A stretch of DNA of 64,000 nt from Geomonas sp. Red32 (GCF_023652955.1 NZ_JAKLOY010000002.1:248001-312000); one strand, 5' to 3'. Positions 51,644 to 59,910 are shown, numbered from the stretch's first letter. Program-made: numbers and translations. Notes: a model not told the origin generated them from the letters alone.

Positions 51644-52486
51644 TCATAGCCCCGCCACCACCCTCTGCAGGGACTCCTTGATCGACTCGGCAAGCTCGAC
51701 CAGGTGCGGGTTCCCCACCAGCGAGAGGGCCGCCACCGGGTCCATCACCATCACCACCGTGCGGATCTCGGACACCGAGTAGAGCACCACGTTGCAGGGG
51801 AGCAGGGTGCCGATGTTCATCTCGATCCCCAGCGCCTGGTAGGCCGCCCCCGGGTTGCAGGCCCCCAGGATCAGGTAGTCGCGGAAGTCCTTCTGCAGTT
51901 TTTCCTGGAACTTCTGCTTCACGTCTGCCTCGGAGATGATCCCGAACCCCTCCTTGGCAAGCTCCTCCCTGACCTTCTTGACCGCGTCCGCGAAGGGAAG
52001 AGCCACGGTGATCCCGAATGCGTACGGGGTGCTGAGCGGCTGGGAATTCTCCTTATCGAGGGTCTCGGCGCGTTGCTTGATGGCCAGTGCCTCGCTCTGG
52101 ATCTGGTTCGCCATTCCGGCCAGCAGAATCTGCTCGGCCTTTTCGTCCTTGGGAGCCCAGTCGACCTCGATGGTCAGCACCTGCGGGGAAACCGGGTTCT
52201 GTACCGAGGAAGGAACCACCCGGTTGACCACCTTCCCGGAGAAAAGCGGATGCTCGAGCAGGAAGTAGTGGATCTCGCCGTGCCCCCGGTCGATCACCAC
52301 CTTTTCCTTGATCAGCATCCCCTCCCCTTTGATCTCCCTCAAAAGGCCATTGCCGTAGTGCTGAAGGATGCGTGACTGAATCACCCCCGGCATATAGCTC
52401 TGGGGCTGCTCGACCTTTTCGATCAGGAGTTTCCAGACCGTATCCAGGGCTGCGTGAATTTCGCAGCTGTAGGTTACCTTGCGCAT
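51644..52486 (-). CDS. Fusion of an SRPBCC-like domain and a DUF302 domain
   Basis: 280 residues from ATG 52486. Residues 1-125 read as a START/SRPBCC ligand-binding fold of the DUF1857/AtaL sort (VTYSCEIHAALDTVWKLLIE, VVIDRGHGEIHYFLLEHPLF); residues about 150-280 are DUF302 (FADAVKKVREELAKEGFGII, YLILGACNPGAAYQALGIEM, LLPCNVVLYSV). DUF302 usually occurs alone; both halves can bind small ligands, so a sensor or carrier is possible. The role is unknown. Confidence 0.7.
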   Translation of the reverse strand: MRKVTYSCEIHAALDTVWKLLIEKVEQPQSYMPGVIQSRILQHYGNGLLREIKGEGMLIKEKVVIDRGHGEIHYFLLEHPLFSGKVVNRVVPSSVQNPVSPQVLTIEVDWAPKDEKAEQILLAGMANQIQSEALAIKQRAETLDKENSQPLSTPYAFGITVALPFADAVKKVREELAKEGFGIISEADVKQKFQEKLQKDFRDYLILGACNPGAAYQALGIEMNIGTLLPCNVVLYSVSEIRTVVMVMDPVAALSLVGNPHLVELAESIKESLQRVVAGL

Positions 52487-52553
52487 GGATGGCACCTCCC
52501 GGTAACGCCGGGCTCCCACTCCTTTAACGAGGCAGAGAGCGCGGCGTTTCCAA

Positions 52554-52607
52554 TTAAACTTTACCCCTGTTGCCGATTCCCGGCAACTTGCCCCGGACCT
52601 TACTCAT
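52554..52607 (-). CDS. 17-codon small ORF with a strong ribosome binding site
   Basis: ATG at 52607 is preceded by GGGAGGG at a good distance and opens MSKVRGKLPGIGNRGKV. The codons for LPGIGN form a small inverted repeat (TTGCCG-GGAA-TCGGCAA), so a hairpin within it could be the real function. It lies between mlaA and the DUF302 fusion on the same strand. Confidence 0.45.
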   Translation of the reverse strand: MSKVRGKLPGIGNRGKV

Positions 52608-52678
52608 GTGGATCCCTCCCGGAAAATGGTCATAATCCTGCGGAGTTTTAAAGGGTGAGAAGCCTCTGGCTGCTACCT

Positions 52679-53455
52679 TCATTTGGGTGCCGGCGACGGC
52701 GGCGGTGGCTTGGTCGCTTCGAGCTCCCGCTTCTCGTGATAGACGAAGCGGACGAGGTAGTACTCGAAGGGAAAGCCGCTCTCGTAGTAGCGGAAAGGCT
52801 GCAGATGGCGGGCATCGACGGCCTCCAGGGTCTCGATGCCGAGCGCCACGGCGAAGCTGTCGTCCGAGTCGACCGGCGCCTCGGCGACCCTGTACATCCC
52901 GTAGCGAATCCCGGAATCGACCGCGAGCCCGCCGGTATCGCGCACGGAAGAGGGACCGAAGATGGGAAGCACCAGGTAGGGGCCGGAGGCCACCCCCCAG
53001 TAGCCGAGCGTCTTGCCGAAGTCCTCCGGCCGGGGTTTGAGCCCCCATTGGGTGGCCGGATCGAAGAGCCCCCCCAGGCCGAGGGTACTGTTAGTGAGAA
53101 ACCGCCCCAGGGTGATGCCGGCCTCCTGCCCTTTCAGCTGGAAGATGCTGTTGGTGAGGTTCTTGAGCTCGCCGATGTTGGAGAAGAAATGGGAGACCCG
53201 GTGCTGGAGAAAGACCGGGGTCACGTACTCGTAGCCATGCACCACCGGGATGTAGAGGTACTTGTCGAAGTAGAAGTTGAACCGGTACATGTTCCGGTTG
53301 AACCCCTCCCACGGATCGTAGACGTAGGCGAACGGCTGGTCCCGGAACTCCGCCATGGTGTGCCGCGGTGGGATTTCCCTGGCGGGTTGCGGCTTGGTGG
53401 TCGCGCAACCGGAGAGGGCCAGAACGAGGAGCAGGACGATCAGGGGACGGCTCAC
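52679..53455 (-). CDS. mlaA: MlaA-family (VacJ) outer-membrane lipoprotein
   Basis: 258 residues from GTG 53455 with GGAGG just before it. Lipobox LALSGC at about residues 12-17; the MlaA core has DPWEGFNRNMYRFNFYFDKY, NSIFQLKGQEAGITLGRFLT, NSTLGLGGLFDPA and GPYLVLPIFGPSSVRD. MlaA removes misplaced phospholipid from the outer leaflet and hands it to MlaC. Other mla genes are not here; instead an alpha/beta hydrolase gene ends 13 bases upstream. Ends with a proline-rich tail. Confidence 0.92.
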   Translation of the reverse strand: MSRPLIVLLLVLALSGCATTKPQPAREIPPRHTMAEFRDQPFAYVYDPWEGFNRNMYRFNFYFDKYLYIPVVHGYEYVTPVFLQHRVSHFFSNIGELKNLTNSIFQLKGQEAGITLGRFLTNSTLGLGGLFDPATQWGLKPRPEDFGKTLGYWGVASGPYLVLPIFGPSSVRDTGGLAVDSGIRYGMYRVAEAPVDSDDSFAVALGIETLEAVDARHLQPFRYYESGFPFEYYLVRFVYHEKRELEATKPPPPSPAPK

Positions 53456-53468
53456 GGGGATCCTCCTT

Positions 53469-54740
53469 TCAGCGGAAAAAGGCGACCATCTCTTCCAGGT
53501 TGTCCCGGTACTCGAGGTTACCGAGATGCCCACCTTTGGGGTACACCTTGAGACGCGGTCCGAACAGGTTCCGCAGGTACTCGAGATCGCCGGGCCCCAT
53601 GAGGAAGTCGTTCTCGTTGGCGACCACCCCGATCTTCGGAGTATTGGCAAGGTAACCTTCGATGCTCTTCAGGCTCTGGGCGGCGGCCAGTTGCTGGATG
53701 GTGAGCCCGGGGCGCTTGGATTGGAAGTACGGATAGAAGTACTCGTTGAAATATTCGAAGAAGCTTAAGTGCGAAGAAACCATGAAGTAATCGTAGAGTG
53801 AGTCGCTTTGCATCAGCACCTTGTTCTTCGGCACGATATACCCGCTGTTGGTCATCACATCGGAGGCGAAGATCATCCCGCCGAGGTTGATCCTGAAGGT
53901 GAGGCTGATCAGTCCCCCCGTCTCCTCAGAGGAGAAGAGCCGTTCCCGGTACATGGTGTAGAGGAACTCGTCGTTGAGAGTCACGAAGTTACTGCTGCGG
54001 TAGTACTCGCTGAAGCGGGAGAGCATCCGGTTGAAGAAGATCCCCTCCTGATGCGGGCCGCCGGGTACCTTCTTCAGAAGATCCTCGATGCGGGTGATGG
54101 AGGTATAGATGCTGACCGAGGGGTCGATCATCAGCACTTTGCGGAAGTTGAAGACTTGGCGGTCCTCGTCCAGCTTGGCGACGAAGGCCGCCTGGTCGCC
54201 GCCGAGGCTGTAGCCGCAGAGGTTGAACGAAGAGACCTCGATTTCGCCCCGGACCTTCTCCCAGGCCACCTCCATGGCGTGGTAGAGGTCGGCGCTATCG
54301 TCGGTAAGATCGCCCGGGATGCAGCTGCGCGAGGCGGAGACGATGAAGTTCGCGTTGGTTGGCGACGGAAGCGTGATGACGTGAAAGCCCGCGTGGTAAA
54401 AGGCCTTCAGCATGGTGATCAGCTTGTCGGCGCGGTCACTCGCGCCGGTTCCGGCGATCAGGAACACCAGGGGAGCCTTCTTCTTCTGCCAGGCGAAGGT
54501 GCAGCGAAGCCCGGTGTCGTAGAAGAAGATGGGAGGCTTGACCCGCTCGGGGAGCACGTCGAGGACCAAAGACCTCATGCGGATCTTTTCCGGGTACACC
54601 GGGATCATTTGGGGCGGGGTACCGAGGATGGTGGCCTCGTAGGCGCCTTCAATCGGATAGCCGTAACGATCGCCGGCGGCCAGCAGATCGAACGGCAGCA
54701 GGAGCAGCAGGAAAACGATCGCCAATCTCAGGAACATCAT
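53469..54740 (-). CDS. Secreted alpha/beta hydrolase paired with mlaA
   Basis: 423 residues with a signal peptide (LAIVFLLLLLPFDLLAAG). Alpha/beta hydrolase core from about residue 85 (PLVFLIAGTGAS), nucleophile elbow GYSLGG at about residue 174 and terminal His in GGHLGN. The middle has a long insert (about 215-340). Periplasmic; next to MlaA a role on lipids (lipase or phospholipase) is plausible, an inference from context. A terminator separates it from the BON gene upstream. Confidence 0.78.
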   Translation of the reverse strand: MMFLRLAIVFLLLLLPFDLLAAGDRYGYPIEGAYEATILGTPPQMIPVYPEKIRMRSLVLDVLPERVKPPIFFYDTGLRCTFAWQKKKAPLVFLIAGTGASDRADKLITMLKAFYHAGFHVITLPSPTNANFIVSASRSCIPGDLTDDSADLYHAMEVAWEKVRGEIEVSSFNLCGYSLGGDQAAFVAKLDEDRQVFNFRKVLMIDPSVSIYTSITRIEDLLKKVPGGPHQEGIFFNRMLSRFSEYYRSSNFVTLNDEFLYTMYRERLFSSEETGGLISLTFRINLGGMIFASDVMTNSGYIVPKNKVLMQSDSLYDYFMVSSHLSFFEYFNEYFYPYFQSKRPGLTIQQLAAAQSLKSIEGYLANTPKIGVVANENDFLMGPGDLEYLRNLFGPRLKVYPKGGHLGNLEYRDNLEEMVAFFR

Positions 54741-54760
54741 CAGCGCCTCCCGTCAAAAAA

Positions 54761-54780
54761 CAACCCGCCGAAGCGGGTTG
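54761..54780 (-). terminator. Intrinsic terminator after the BON gene
   Basis: CAACCCGC-CGAA-GCGGGTTG; on the minus strand the stem is followed by six T. Confidence 0.85.
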
Positions 54781-54807
54781 CCGGGCGCCCCGGTCGGGGA
54801 CAGTAAG

Positions 54808-55122
54808 CTATTTAACGATCAGGTCGTTTTTGACATCGGTGACGCCGCTGACCCGGCTGGCGACATCGCCGGCCCTGGTTTTCTGGTCGAGGGTATCCAC
54901 GAAGCCGCTCAACTGGACGACCCCCTGGTAGGTCTTGACCCCGATGTTGAAGGTCTTAAGCGACAGCTCGTCGAAGAGGGCCGCCTTCACCTTGGTGGTC
55001 ACCACCGAATCGTCCACGTACTGGCCGGTGCTCTCATGAGTCGAGGTCGTTGCGCATCCGATCATAGAAGACAACACTCCTGCGCAGGCAAATACCTTTG
55101 CCCACTGGCGAATATTGGCCAT
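54808..55122 (-). CDS. BON-domain lipoprotein (OsmY/DolP-like)
   Basis: 104 residues. Lipobox MIGC at about residue 23; one BON domain follows (SVVTTKVKAALFDELSLKTF, VVQLSGFVDTLDQKTRAGDV). BON domains bind phospholipid surfaces, and single-BON lipoproteins often help outer-membrane integrity. Monocistronic by its own terminator. GGAG lies before the ATG. Confidence 0.85.
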   Translation of the reverse strand: MANIRQWAKVFACAGVLSSMIGCATTSTHESTGQYVDDSVVTTKVKAALFDELSLKTFNIGVKTYQGVVQLSGFVDTLDQKTRAGDVASRVSGVTDVKNDLIVK

Positions 55123-55279
55123 GACGTCTCTCCTTTTTAAGCTACGGGGTTGAGATATGCTTAAGGGTAGCTAACTCACATTAAGTGTCAAGCCGACCGT
55201 CTCTACGCTCATTATAGCCTATCCGCCCGGTGCATGGTCCAAACCCGGGCGGAAAAACTGGCACACAAGGAGAATCCGC

Positions 55280-55699
55280 ATGAAGCCGACTGCCATCATC
55301 GCCCTTTCCCTTACGTCACTGCTGCTGACCACCGCCCTCTTCGCCGCCGACGTCTCCATCTGCAACCCCGGCTCCGCCATTACCACCTTTCCCGACGGGC
55401 GCCTTCAATCGTGCAACCTGAGAGATATCTACACTCTCCAGGGGGTGGTCTGTAACGCCTACTCGACAATATCCTTCCACCCCAACGGCCTGCTGCGAAG
55501 CTGCACCAGCAGGGATTTCTACACCTACGCCGGGATACCTTGCGACGAGTACGGCGAGATATCCTTCTATCCCTCCGGAACACTCGACACCTGCCGGCTC
55601 TCGGCCCAGACCCAGATCCAGGGGAAGGTCTGCGACGAACTGCAGCCGGTCACCCTGTTCGAAGACGGCAGGCTCAAATCGTGTGCCACACCGAAGTGA
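55280..55699 (+). CDS. Small secreted protein with four cysteine repeats
   Basis: 139 residues: signal peptide (1-22, LFAA cleavage) and four repeats of about 30 residues, each near C-x-x-x-x-x-I-x-F-x-x-x-G-x-L-x-x-C. Four Cys pairs suggest one disulfide per repeat in the periplasm or outside the cell. The pattern recalls MORN-like antitoxin or surface repeats but I do not recognise the family. AAGGAG precedes the ATG. Confidence 0.7.
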   Translation: MKPTAIIALSLTSLLLTTALFAADVSICNPGSAITTFPDGRLQSCNLRDIYTLQGVVCNAYSTISFHPNGLLRSCTSRDFYTYAGIPCDEYGEISFYPSGTLDTCRLSAQTQIQGKVCDELQPVTLFEDGRLKSCATPK

Positions 55700-55712
55700 C
55701 CACCGGGAGCCC

Positions 55713-55742
55713 TTGACATTCAAATCGAAATGGTTTCTATTT
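55713..55742 (+). promoter_or_regulatory. Promoter with a Zur/Fur-like palindrome before znuA
   Basis: -35 TTGACA (55713-55718) and -10 TCTATT (55736-55741), 17 bases apart. The -10 and spacer are covered by AAATCGAAA-TGG-TTTCTATTT (55722-55742), a 9-3-9 inverted repeat with one mismatch. A metal-responsive repressor of the Zur/Fur family is the likely ligand; which one cannot be read from this sequence. Confidence 0.65.
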
Positions 55743-55784
55743 GGTCAACCGCCTTGCCCATTCCCTCTCATGGAGGAGTCTTAG

Positions 55785-56732
55785 ATGAAACGCCTATCCC
55801 GGATGCTGTTGATCGGCATCCTCATGCTTACCTTTGGCTGCAGCTCAAAGGAGGCCCCGACGGCAAAGAGCGGTCCGCACAAGCCGATCGTGGTGGCCAC
55901 CCTCTTCCCCGTTTACGACTTTGCCCGCGAGGTGGCAGGCGACAAGGCGGAGGTCAAACTGCTCCTTCCTCCGGGAGTGGAGCCGCACAGCTTCGAGCCC
56001 AAGCCCGACGACGTGGTGCGGATCGCCAAGGCGGACGTGGTGATCTATACCAACCGCTTCATGGAGCCGTGGGCGGTGAAACTCCTCGAGTCGCAGGGGG
56101 GGAACACCGAGGCGGTAGACGCAAGCCAGGGGGTGACCCTGATGAAGACGTCGCACGCCGGGGACGAAAAGGAGGGAGGAGGTCACGCCCACGACCACGG
56201 CGGGTACGATCCCCACGTCTGGCTCGATTTCGCGAACGCCCAGGTGATGGTGAAGAACATTGCCGACGGGCTCGCCAAAAAGGACCCAGCCAACGCCGAG
56301 TACTACCGGGCCCGGGCGGTGAAGTACCAGGGGGAATTGCAGAAACTAGACGAGGAGTACAAGGCGGGGCTGGCAAACTGCCGGACCAGGGTTCTTCTCC
56401 ATGGCGGGCACTATGCCTTCGGCTACCTGGCGAAGCGCTACGGGCTGGATTACCACTCCGCGCAGGCGGTGGATCCGGATGCCGAGGCAACGCCCCGGAA
56501 GCTGGCCGACCTGGTCAACCAGATGCGAACCAACCATCTGAAGTACGTCTTCTGCGAGGAGTTGCTCTCCCCGGCAACCGCCGAGATGATCGCCAAGGAG
56601 ACCGGCGCGCAGGTGCTGATGCTGAACGCGGCCCACAACGTCAGCAAGGAGGACTTCACCAAGGGGACGACCTTCCTCGCCCTCATGAGGGGGAATCTGG
56701 CCAACCTGAGAAAGGGGCTCGAGTGTAAGTGA
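55785..56732 (+). CDS. ZnuA-like zinc (or manganese) ABC transporter binding lipoprotein
   Basis: 315 residues. Lipobox LTFGC at about residues 15-19. Cluster A-1 (TroA) fold: HSFEPKPDDVVRIAKADVV (first metal His), a His/Asp-rich loop GGGHAHDHGGYDPHVWLD, LHGGHYAFGYLAKRYG and CEELLSPATAEMIAKETGAQ. The His loop favours zinc. No permease or ATPase genes follow; a strong terminator does, so it relies on ZnuBC-like partners encoded elsewhere. Expression is probably metal-repressed through the palindrome upstream. Confidence 0.88.
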   Translation: MKRLSRMLLIGILMLTFGCSSKEAPTAKSGPHKPIVVATLFPVYDFAREVAGDKAEVKLLLPPGVEPHSFEPKPDDVVRIAKADVVIYTNRFMEPWAVKLLESQGGNTEAVDASQGVTLMKTSHAGDEKEGGGHAHDHGGYDPHVWLDFANAQVMVKNIADGLAKKDPANAEYYRARAVKYQGELQKLDEEYKAGLANCRTRVLLHGGHYAFGYLAKRYGLDYHSAQAVDPDAEATPRKLADLVNQMRTNHLKYVFCEELLSPATAEMIAKETGAQVLMLNAAHNVSKEDFTKGTTFLALMRGNLANLRKGLECK

Positions 56733-56835
56733 CGCACTTTCAGGCCGACAAGGGGAGAACGGGGTAAAAAAACGGCAGCAGGCCGCGAAAAAAAATTCGG
56801 AATTCGCTTGTGATAACGAAGTGTTGCAGGATTTC

Positions 56836-56849
56836 TTCGAACGTTCGAA
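56836..56849. repeat. 14-bp perfect palindrome
   Basis: TTCGAACGTTCGAA, between znuA and the shared terminator, in an AT-rich pocket. It could be a protein site, but no promoter is near. Confidence 0.4.
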
Positions 56850-56860
56850 TTATTAGAAAA

Positions 56861-56894
56861 AGGGGGAGTGGCACCACACGGAGCCACTCCCCCT
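56861..56894. terminator. Bidirectional terminator between znuA and the UDG-like gene
   Basis: AGGGGGAGTGGC (56861-56872) and GCCACTCCCCCT (56883-56894), a perfect 12-bp stem with A and T tracts on the two sides. Confidence 0.85.
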
Positions 56895-56922
56895 ATTTAT
56901 CGCCTACTTTCGGATCTTATTT

Positions 56923-57684
56923 TCACGAGCCGAGGCGGGCCATGACCTGCTTCATCTCGTTCCACACGCCGCGCTTGAGCCCCTCGTCGGCCACCAGTTG
57001 CTCCGGGTGCAGGGTGGCCAACAGCGGCACCCCGCGCAAGCTCCGGAAACGCCCGCGCAAGGACTCCAGCGGGCTCGCGGATTTCATCATCAGGTGGGCA
57101 GCCTCCTCGCCGAGGACGACGATGCATTCCGCGGATGCGGCGGAGAGCCTGGCGAGCAGGGCGGCGCGGAGCTCGTCGCCGGCACTACCCTTCGGATAGC
57201 TCAATAGAAGCACCTGGTCCCGGGAAATCCCCATCGCGCCGACTATCTTAGCCAACAGGGAGCCAGCCTCCCCGGCGAAACCGTCACCTGCCATGACCAG
57301 CACCAGCCGGGACTTAGCCGGCCCCTCCGCCTTGATCGGGACATCGCCAGCTGCCGGGGCCGCTGCCGGAGCCTGAGCTGCTGCCGGAGCCTGAGCTGCT
57401 GCCGGAGCCGGAGATGACGCAGCAGTTGCTGCCCCGGCCAAAGCCGCAGCGTAAGGAGTCTCGCCCCCGGCGCTTTCCACCTCGGGGCCCCGTTCTGCCC
57501 GAGCGGGGAGAGGAGCGGAGGAGACGGCGTGGGAGGGCTCCGGCGCTCCCTGATGAGCCTCGGCCAGGGGGGCAGTGACGGAGGCATCCCCGTAGGGGAT
57601 CTCATCCATCCCGCTCTCCGTCAGGTCCTCGAGATACCTCCTGAGAGAACCTACCAGGGACTCCTGTTCCGACATTTCATGCAT
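56923..57684 (-). CDS. Degenerate family 4 uracil-DNA-glycosylase-like protein
   Basis: 253 residues. The first about 115 residues are Ala/Pro-rich and disordered, with tandem APAAAQ units. The rest follows the family 4/5 UDG fold: LVLVMAGDGFAGEAGSLLAK stands where the family has FVGEAPG...GFVGRAGQLL, then MGISRDQVLLLSYPKG, IVVLGEEAAHLMM and RGRFRSLRGVPLLATLHPEQ. The four Fe-S cysteines and the GEAPG water-activating loop are absent, so glycosylase activity is unlikely. It may bind DNA or protein. Start at 57684 or 57675. Confidence 0.7.
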   Translation of the reverse strand: MHEMSEQESLVGSLRRYLEDLTESGMDEIPYGDASVTAPLAEAHQGAPEPSHAVSSAPLPARAERGPEVESAGGETPYAAALAGAATAASSPAPAAAQAPAAAQAPAAAPAAGDVPIKAEGPAKSRLVLVMAGDGFAGEAGSLLAKIVGAMGISRDQVLLLSYPKGSAGDELRAALLARLSAASAECIVVLGEEAAHLMMKSASPLESLRGRFRSLRGVPLLATLHPEQLVADEGLKRGVWNEMKQVMARLGS

Positions 57685-57754
57685 CCGCTTACCTCAAACA
57701 AGTTAGTCGATTAGAGCCTTTACTTTTGCCCATCCATTAACTATCCTCAACTAC

Positions 57755-58663
57755 ATGTTCCCACTTCTTGCCGCAGCAGTGCTGCTCGTGCTGGCCCTCC
57801 CCCACGACGCCTTCGCCTGGGGGGCCGGTATCCATCTTCAGCTCGGGATGAACGTCCTCGCCCATCTCGAGGCCCTGGAGCCATCGGTCGCCGCCATTAT
57901 CGGCAACCATCCCTTCGACTTTCTCTACGGCACCATCGCCGCCGACATCACCATCGGGAAGAAATTCACCCACTACCTGCAGCACTGCCATCGCTGGCGG
58001 ATGGGTCACAAGGTGCTGGACAAGGCAGCCGACGGTGCCGAGCAGGCCTGCGCCTACGGCTACCTGAGCCACCTGGCGGCCGACTGCATCGCCCACAACT
58101 ACTACGTCCCCTACAAGGTAATGAGGAGCTTCTCCTCTCTCACCTTAAAGCACGCCTACTGGGAGATGCGGTTCGAGAACTATGTCGAGAAGGAGATCTG
58201 GGACACCGGGAAAAAGGTGGCCGCGGAGCACTTCAGCAAGAACGACCAGTTGCTCCGCAAGGTCCTCTCGGACACCATCTTTTCCTTCGCCACCAATAAG
58301 AGGATCTTCAACTCCATCCTTTTGGTGAGCCGGCTGGAGAAGTGGCAAAGCCTCCTGCAGACCCTTTCCGACTCCTCACGCTACTCCCTCGACGAGGAAG
58401 ACCGCGAGGAGTACATGCAGCTGGCCCAGGAGGCGGTCTTCGACTTCCTGAACAACGACGAAGAGTCCCGCTACTTCAAAGCCGATCCCACCGGGGAGAA
58501 GGCGCTGGCCGCCGCGGAGGCGGTGCGTAAGAACCTAAGGCTCCTCTACCGGAGCGGGAAGATCACCAAGGACCAGGCCTATGACGAGCTCGGCGAGATC
58601 AAGACCAAGCTCAAGGAAGCTATCTGCCAGCCGGAACTGCTACTGGAGATACTATCGAAGTAA
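57755..58663 (+). CDS. Zinc-dependent phospholipase C-like protein
   Basis: 302 residues. Signal peptide (LLAAAVLLVLALPHDAFA) cut just before the Trp that is the first zinc ligand in this family (WGAGIHLQL). Then HYLQHCHRWRMGHKVL and YGYLSHLAADCIAHNYYVPY carry the His and Asp ligands expected for the three-zinc site. Probably secreted or membrane-anchored; phospholipid cleavage is inferred from the family. No partner in an operon. Confidence 0.8.
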   Translation: MFPLLAAAVLLVLALPHDAFAWGAGIHLQLGMNVLAHLEALEPSVAAIIGNHPFDFLYGTIAADITIGKKFTHYLQHCHRWRMGHKVLDKAADGAEQACAYGYLSHLAADCIAHNYYVPYKVMRSFSSLTLKHAYWEMRFENYVEKEIWDTGKKVAAEHFSKNDQLLRKVLSDTIFSFATNKRIFNSILLVSRLEKWQSLLQTLSDSSRYSLDEEDREEYMQLAQEAVFDFLNNDEESRYFKADPTGEKALAAAEAVRKNLRLLYRSGKITKDQAYDELGEIKTKLKEAICQPELLLEILSK

Positions 58664-58692
58664 GCCTAACCCCAACGCCAATAGAACACGGA

Positions 58693-59901
58693 TCAAATCC
58701 GATGTCCCTTCTCCCTTCTTAGCGCCAGCACCCGGTCGAGAATCACTCCCGCCAGCTGATCCTTAGCCATCTTCGGCAGCTCCTCGACCTTGCCGTCTTT
58801 GGAGAGTATCTTCACGATGTTGGTGTCGACGTTGAATCCCGCCCCTTCCAGGGAGACATCGTTGGCAACCACCATGTCCAAATTCTTCGCGTTGAGCTTG
58901 GCGGTGGCGTTGGCCACCAGGTCCGCAGTCTCGGCCGCGAAGCCGACCAGGATCCGTCCTTCCTTGCGCCCCCCTACCTCGGCGAGGATGTCGGGGTTCT
59001 TCTCCAGTTCGATCGAGAGGGACTCGGCCCCCTTCTTCATCTTGGTCCCCGCCCGCTGCTTCGGACGGTAGTCGGCGACCGCGGCCGCCTTGATCACCAC
59101 GTCGCAGCTCTCCAGCTCGGCCAGCACCGCGTCCCGCATCTCCCGCGCACTCTCCACCCGCAGCACCTTCACCCCCCAGGGATCGGCAATGGCGGTGGGT
59201 CCGCTCACCAAGGTGACCGCGGCGCCGCGCAGACGCGCCTGGCGGGCGATGGCGTATCCCATCTTTCCCGACGAATGGTTGCTTATGTAACGTACCGGGT
59301 CGATCTCCTCCAGGGTGGGGCCGGCGGTAACCAGGATCCGTTCTCCGGCAAGGTCTTTCCGGGTCAGCGCGGCAACCGCCTCCTCGAGGATGACAGCGGG
59401 AACCTGAAGCTTCCCCTCCCCTTCGTACCCGCAGGCGAGCATCCCGCAGGCGGGGGGAACGAAGAGGTAGCCGTGCTCCTTCAGACGCCGTTCGTTCTCC
59501 CGGTAAATGGGGTTCTGGTACATGTTGACGTTCATGGCCGGGGCGATCAGCACCGGGGCCTTGGTGGCCATCACGGTGGTGGTCAGCAGGTCGTCGGCGA
59601 TGCCGCAGGCCACTTTGCCGATGAAGTTGGCGGTGGCCGGGGCGATCACGAAAAGGTCGGCCCGCTCGGCCAGCGAGATGTGGCCGATCTCCTGCTCGGA
59701 GATCAGGTTGAAGAGCTCCAGGTGGACCGGATTACTCGAGAGGGTCTGGAAGGTGAGCGGCGTGACGAATTCGGTAGCGGCGCGGGTCATCACCACGTGG
59801 ACGGTGGCTCCCGCCTTGGTCAGCAATCTCAACAGTTCGACGGCCTTGTAAACGGCGATCCCCCCGGTGACGCCAAGGATGATCACTTTCCCTTGCAGCA
59901 T
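58693..59901 (-). CDS. coaBC: CoaBC, phosphopantothenoylcysteine decarboxylase/synthase
   Basis: 402 residues, bifunctional. CoaC half (1-185): GVTGGIAVYKAVELLRLL, the His in IGHISLAERADL, PAMNVNMY and the catalytic Cys in GMLACGYEGEG. CoaB half (about 190-400): VTAGPTLEEIDPVRYISNHS, AAAVADYRPKQ and GFAAET. Makes 4'-phosphopantetheine from phosphopantothenate, cysteine and CTP. Follows the MBL hydrolase gene by nine bases. Confidence 0.94.
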   Translation of the reverse strand: MLQGKVIILGVTGGIAVYKAVELLRLLTKAGATVHVVMTRAATEFVTPLTFQTLSSNPVHLELFNLISEQEIGHISLAERADLFVIAPATANFIGKVACGIADDLLTTTVMATKAPVLIAPAMNVNMYQNPIYRENERRLKEHGYLFVPPACGMLACGYEGEGKLQVPAVILEEAVAALTRKDLAGERILVTAGPTLEEIDPVRYISNHSSGKMGYAIARQARLRGAAVTLVSGPTAIADPWGVKVLRVESAREMRDAVLAELESCDVVIKAAAVADYRPKQRAGTKMKKGAESLSIELEKNPDILAEVGGRKEGRILVGFAAETADLVANATAKLNAKNLDMVVANDVSLEGAGFNVDTNIVKILSKDGKVEELPKMAKDQLAGVILDRVLALRREKGHRI

Positions 59902-59910
59902 CGGCTCCCC

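Noticed and set aside
56836-56849. LexA box
   Set aside because: The spacing does not fit CGAAC-N4-GTTCG or GTTC-N7-GTTC, and no promoter or SOS gene is adjacent.
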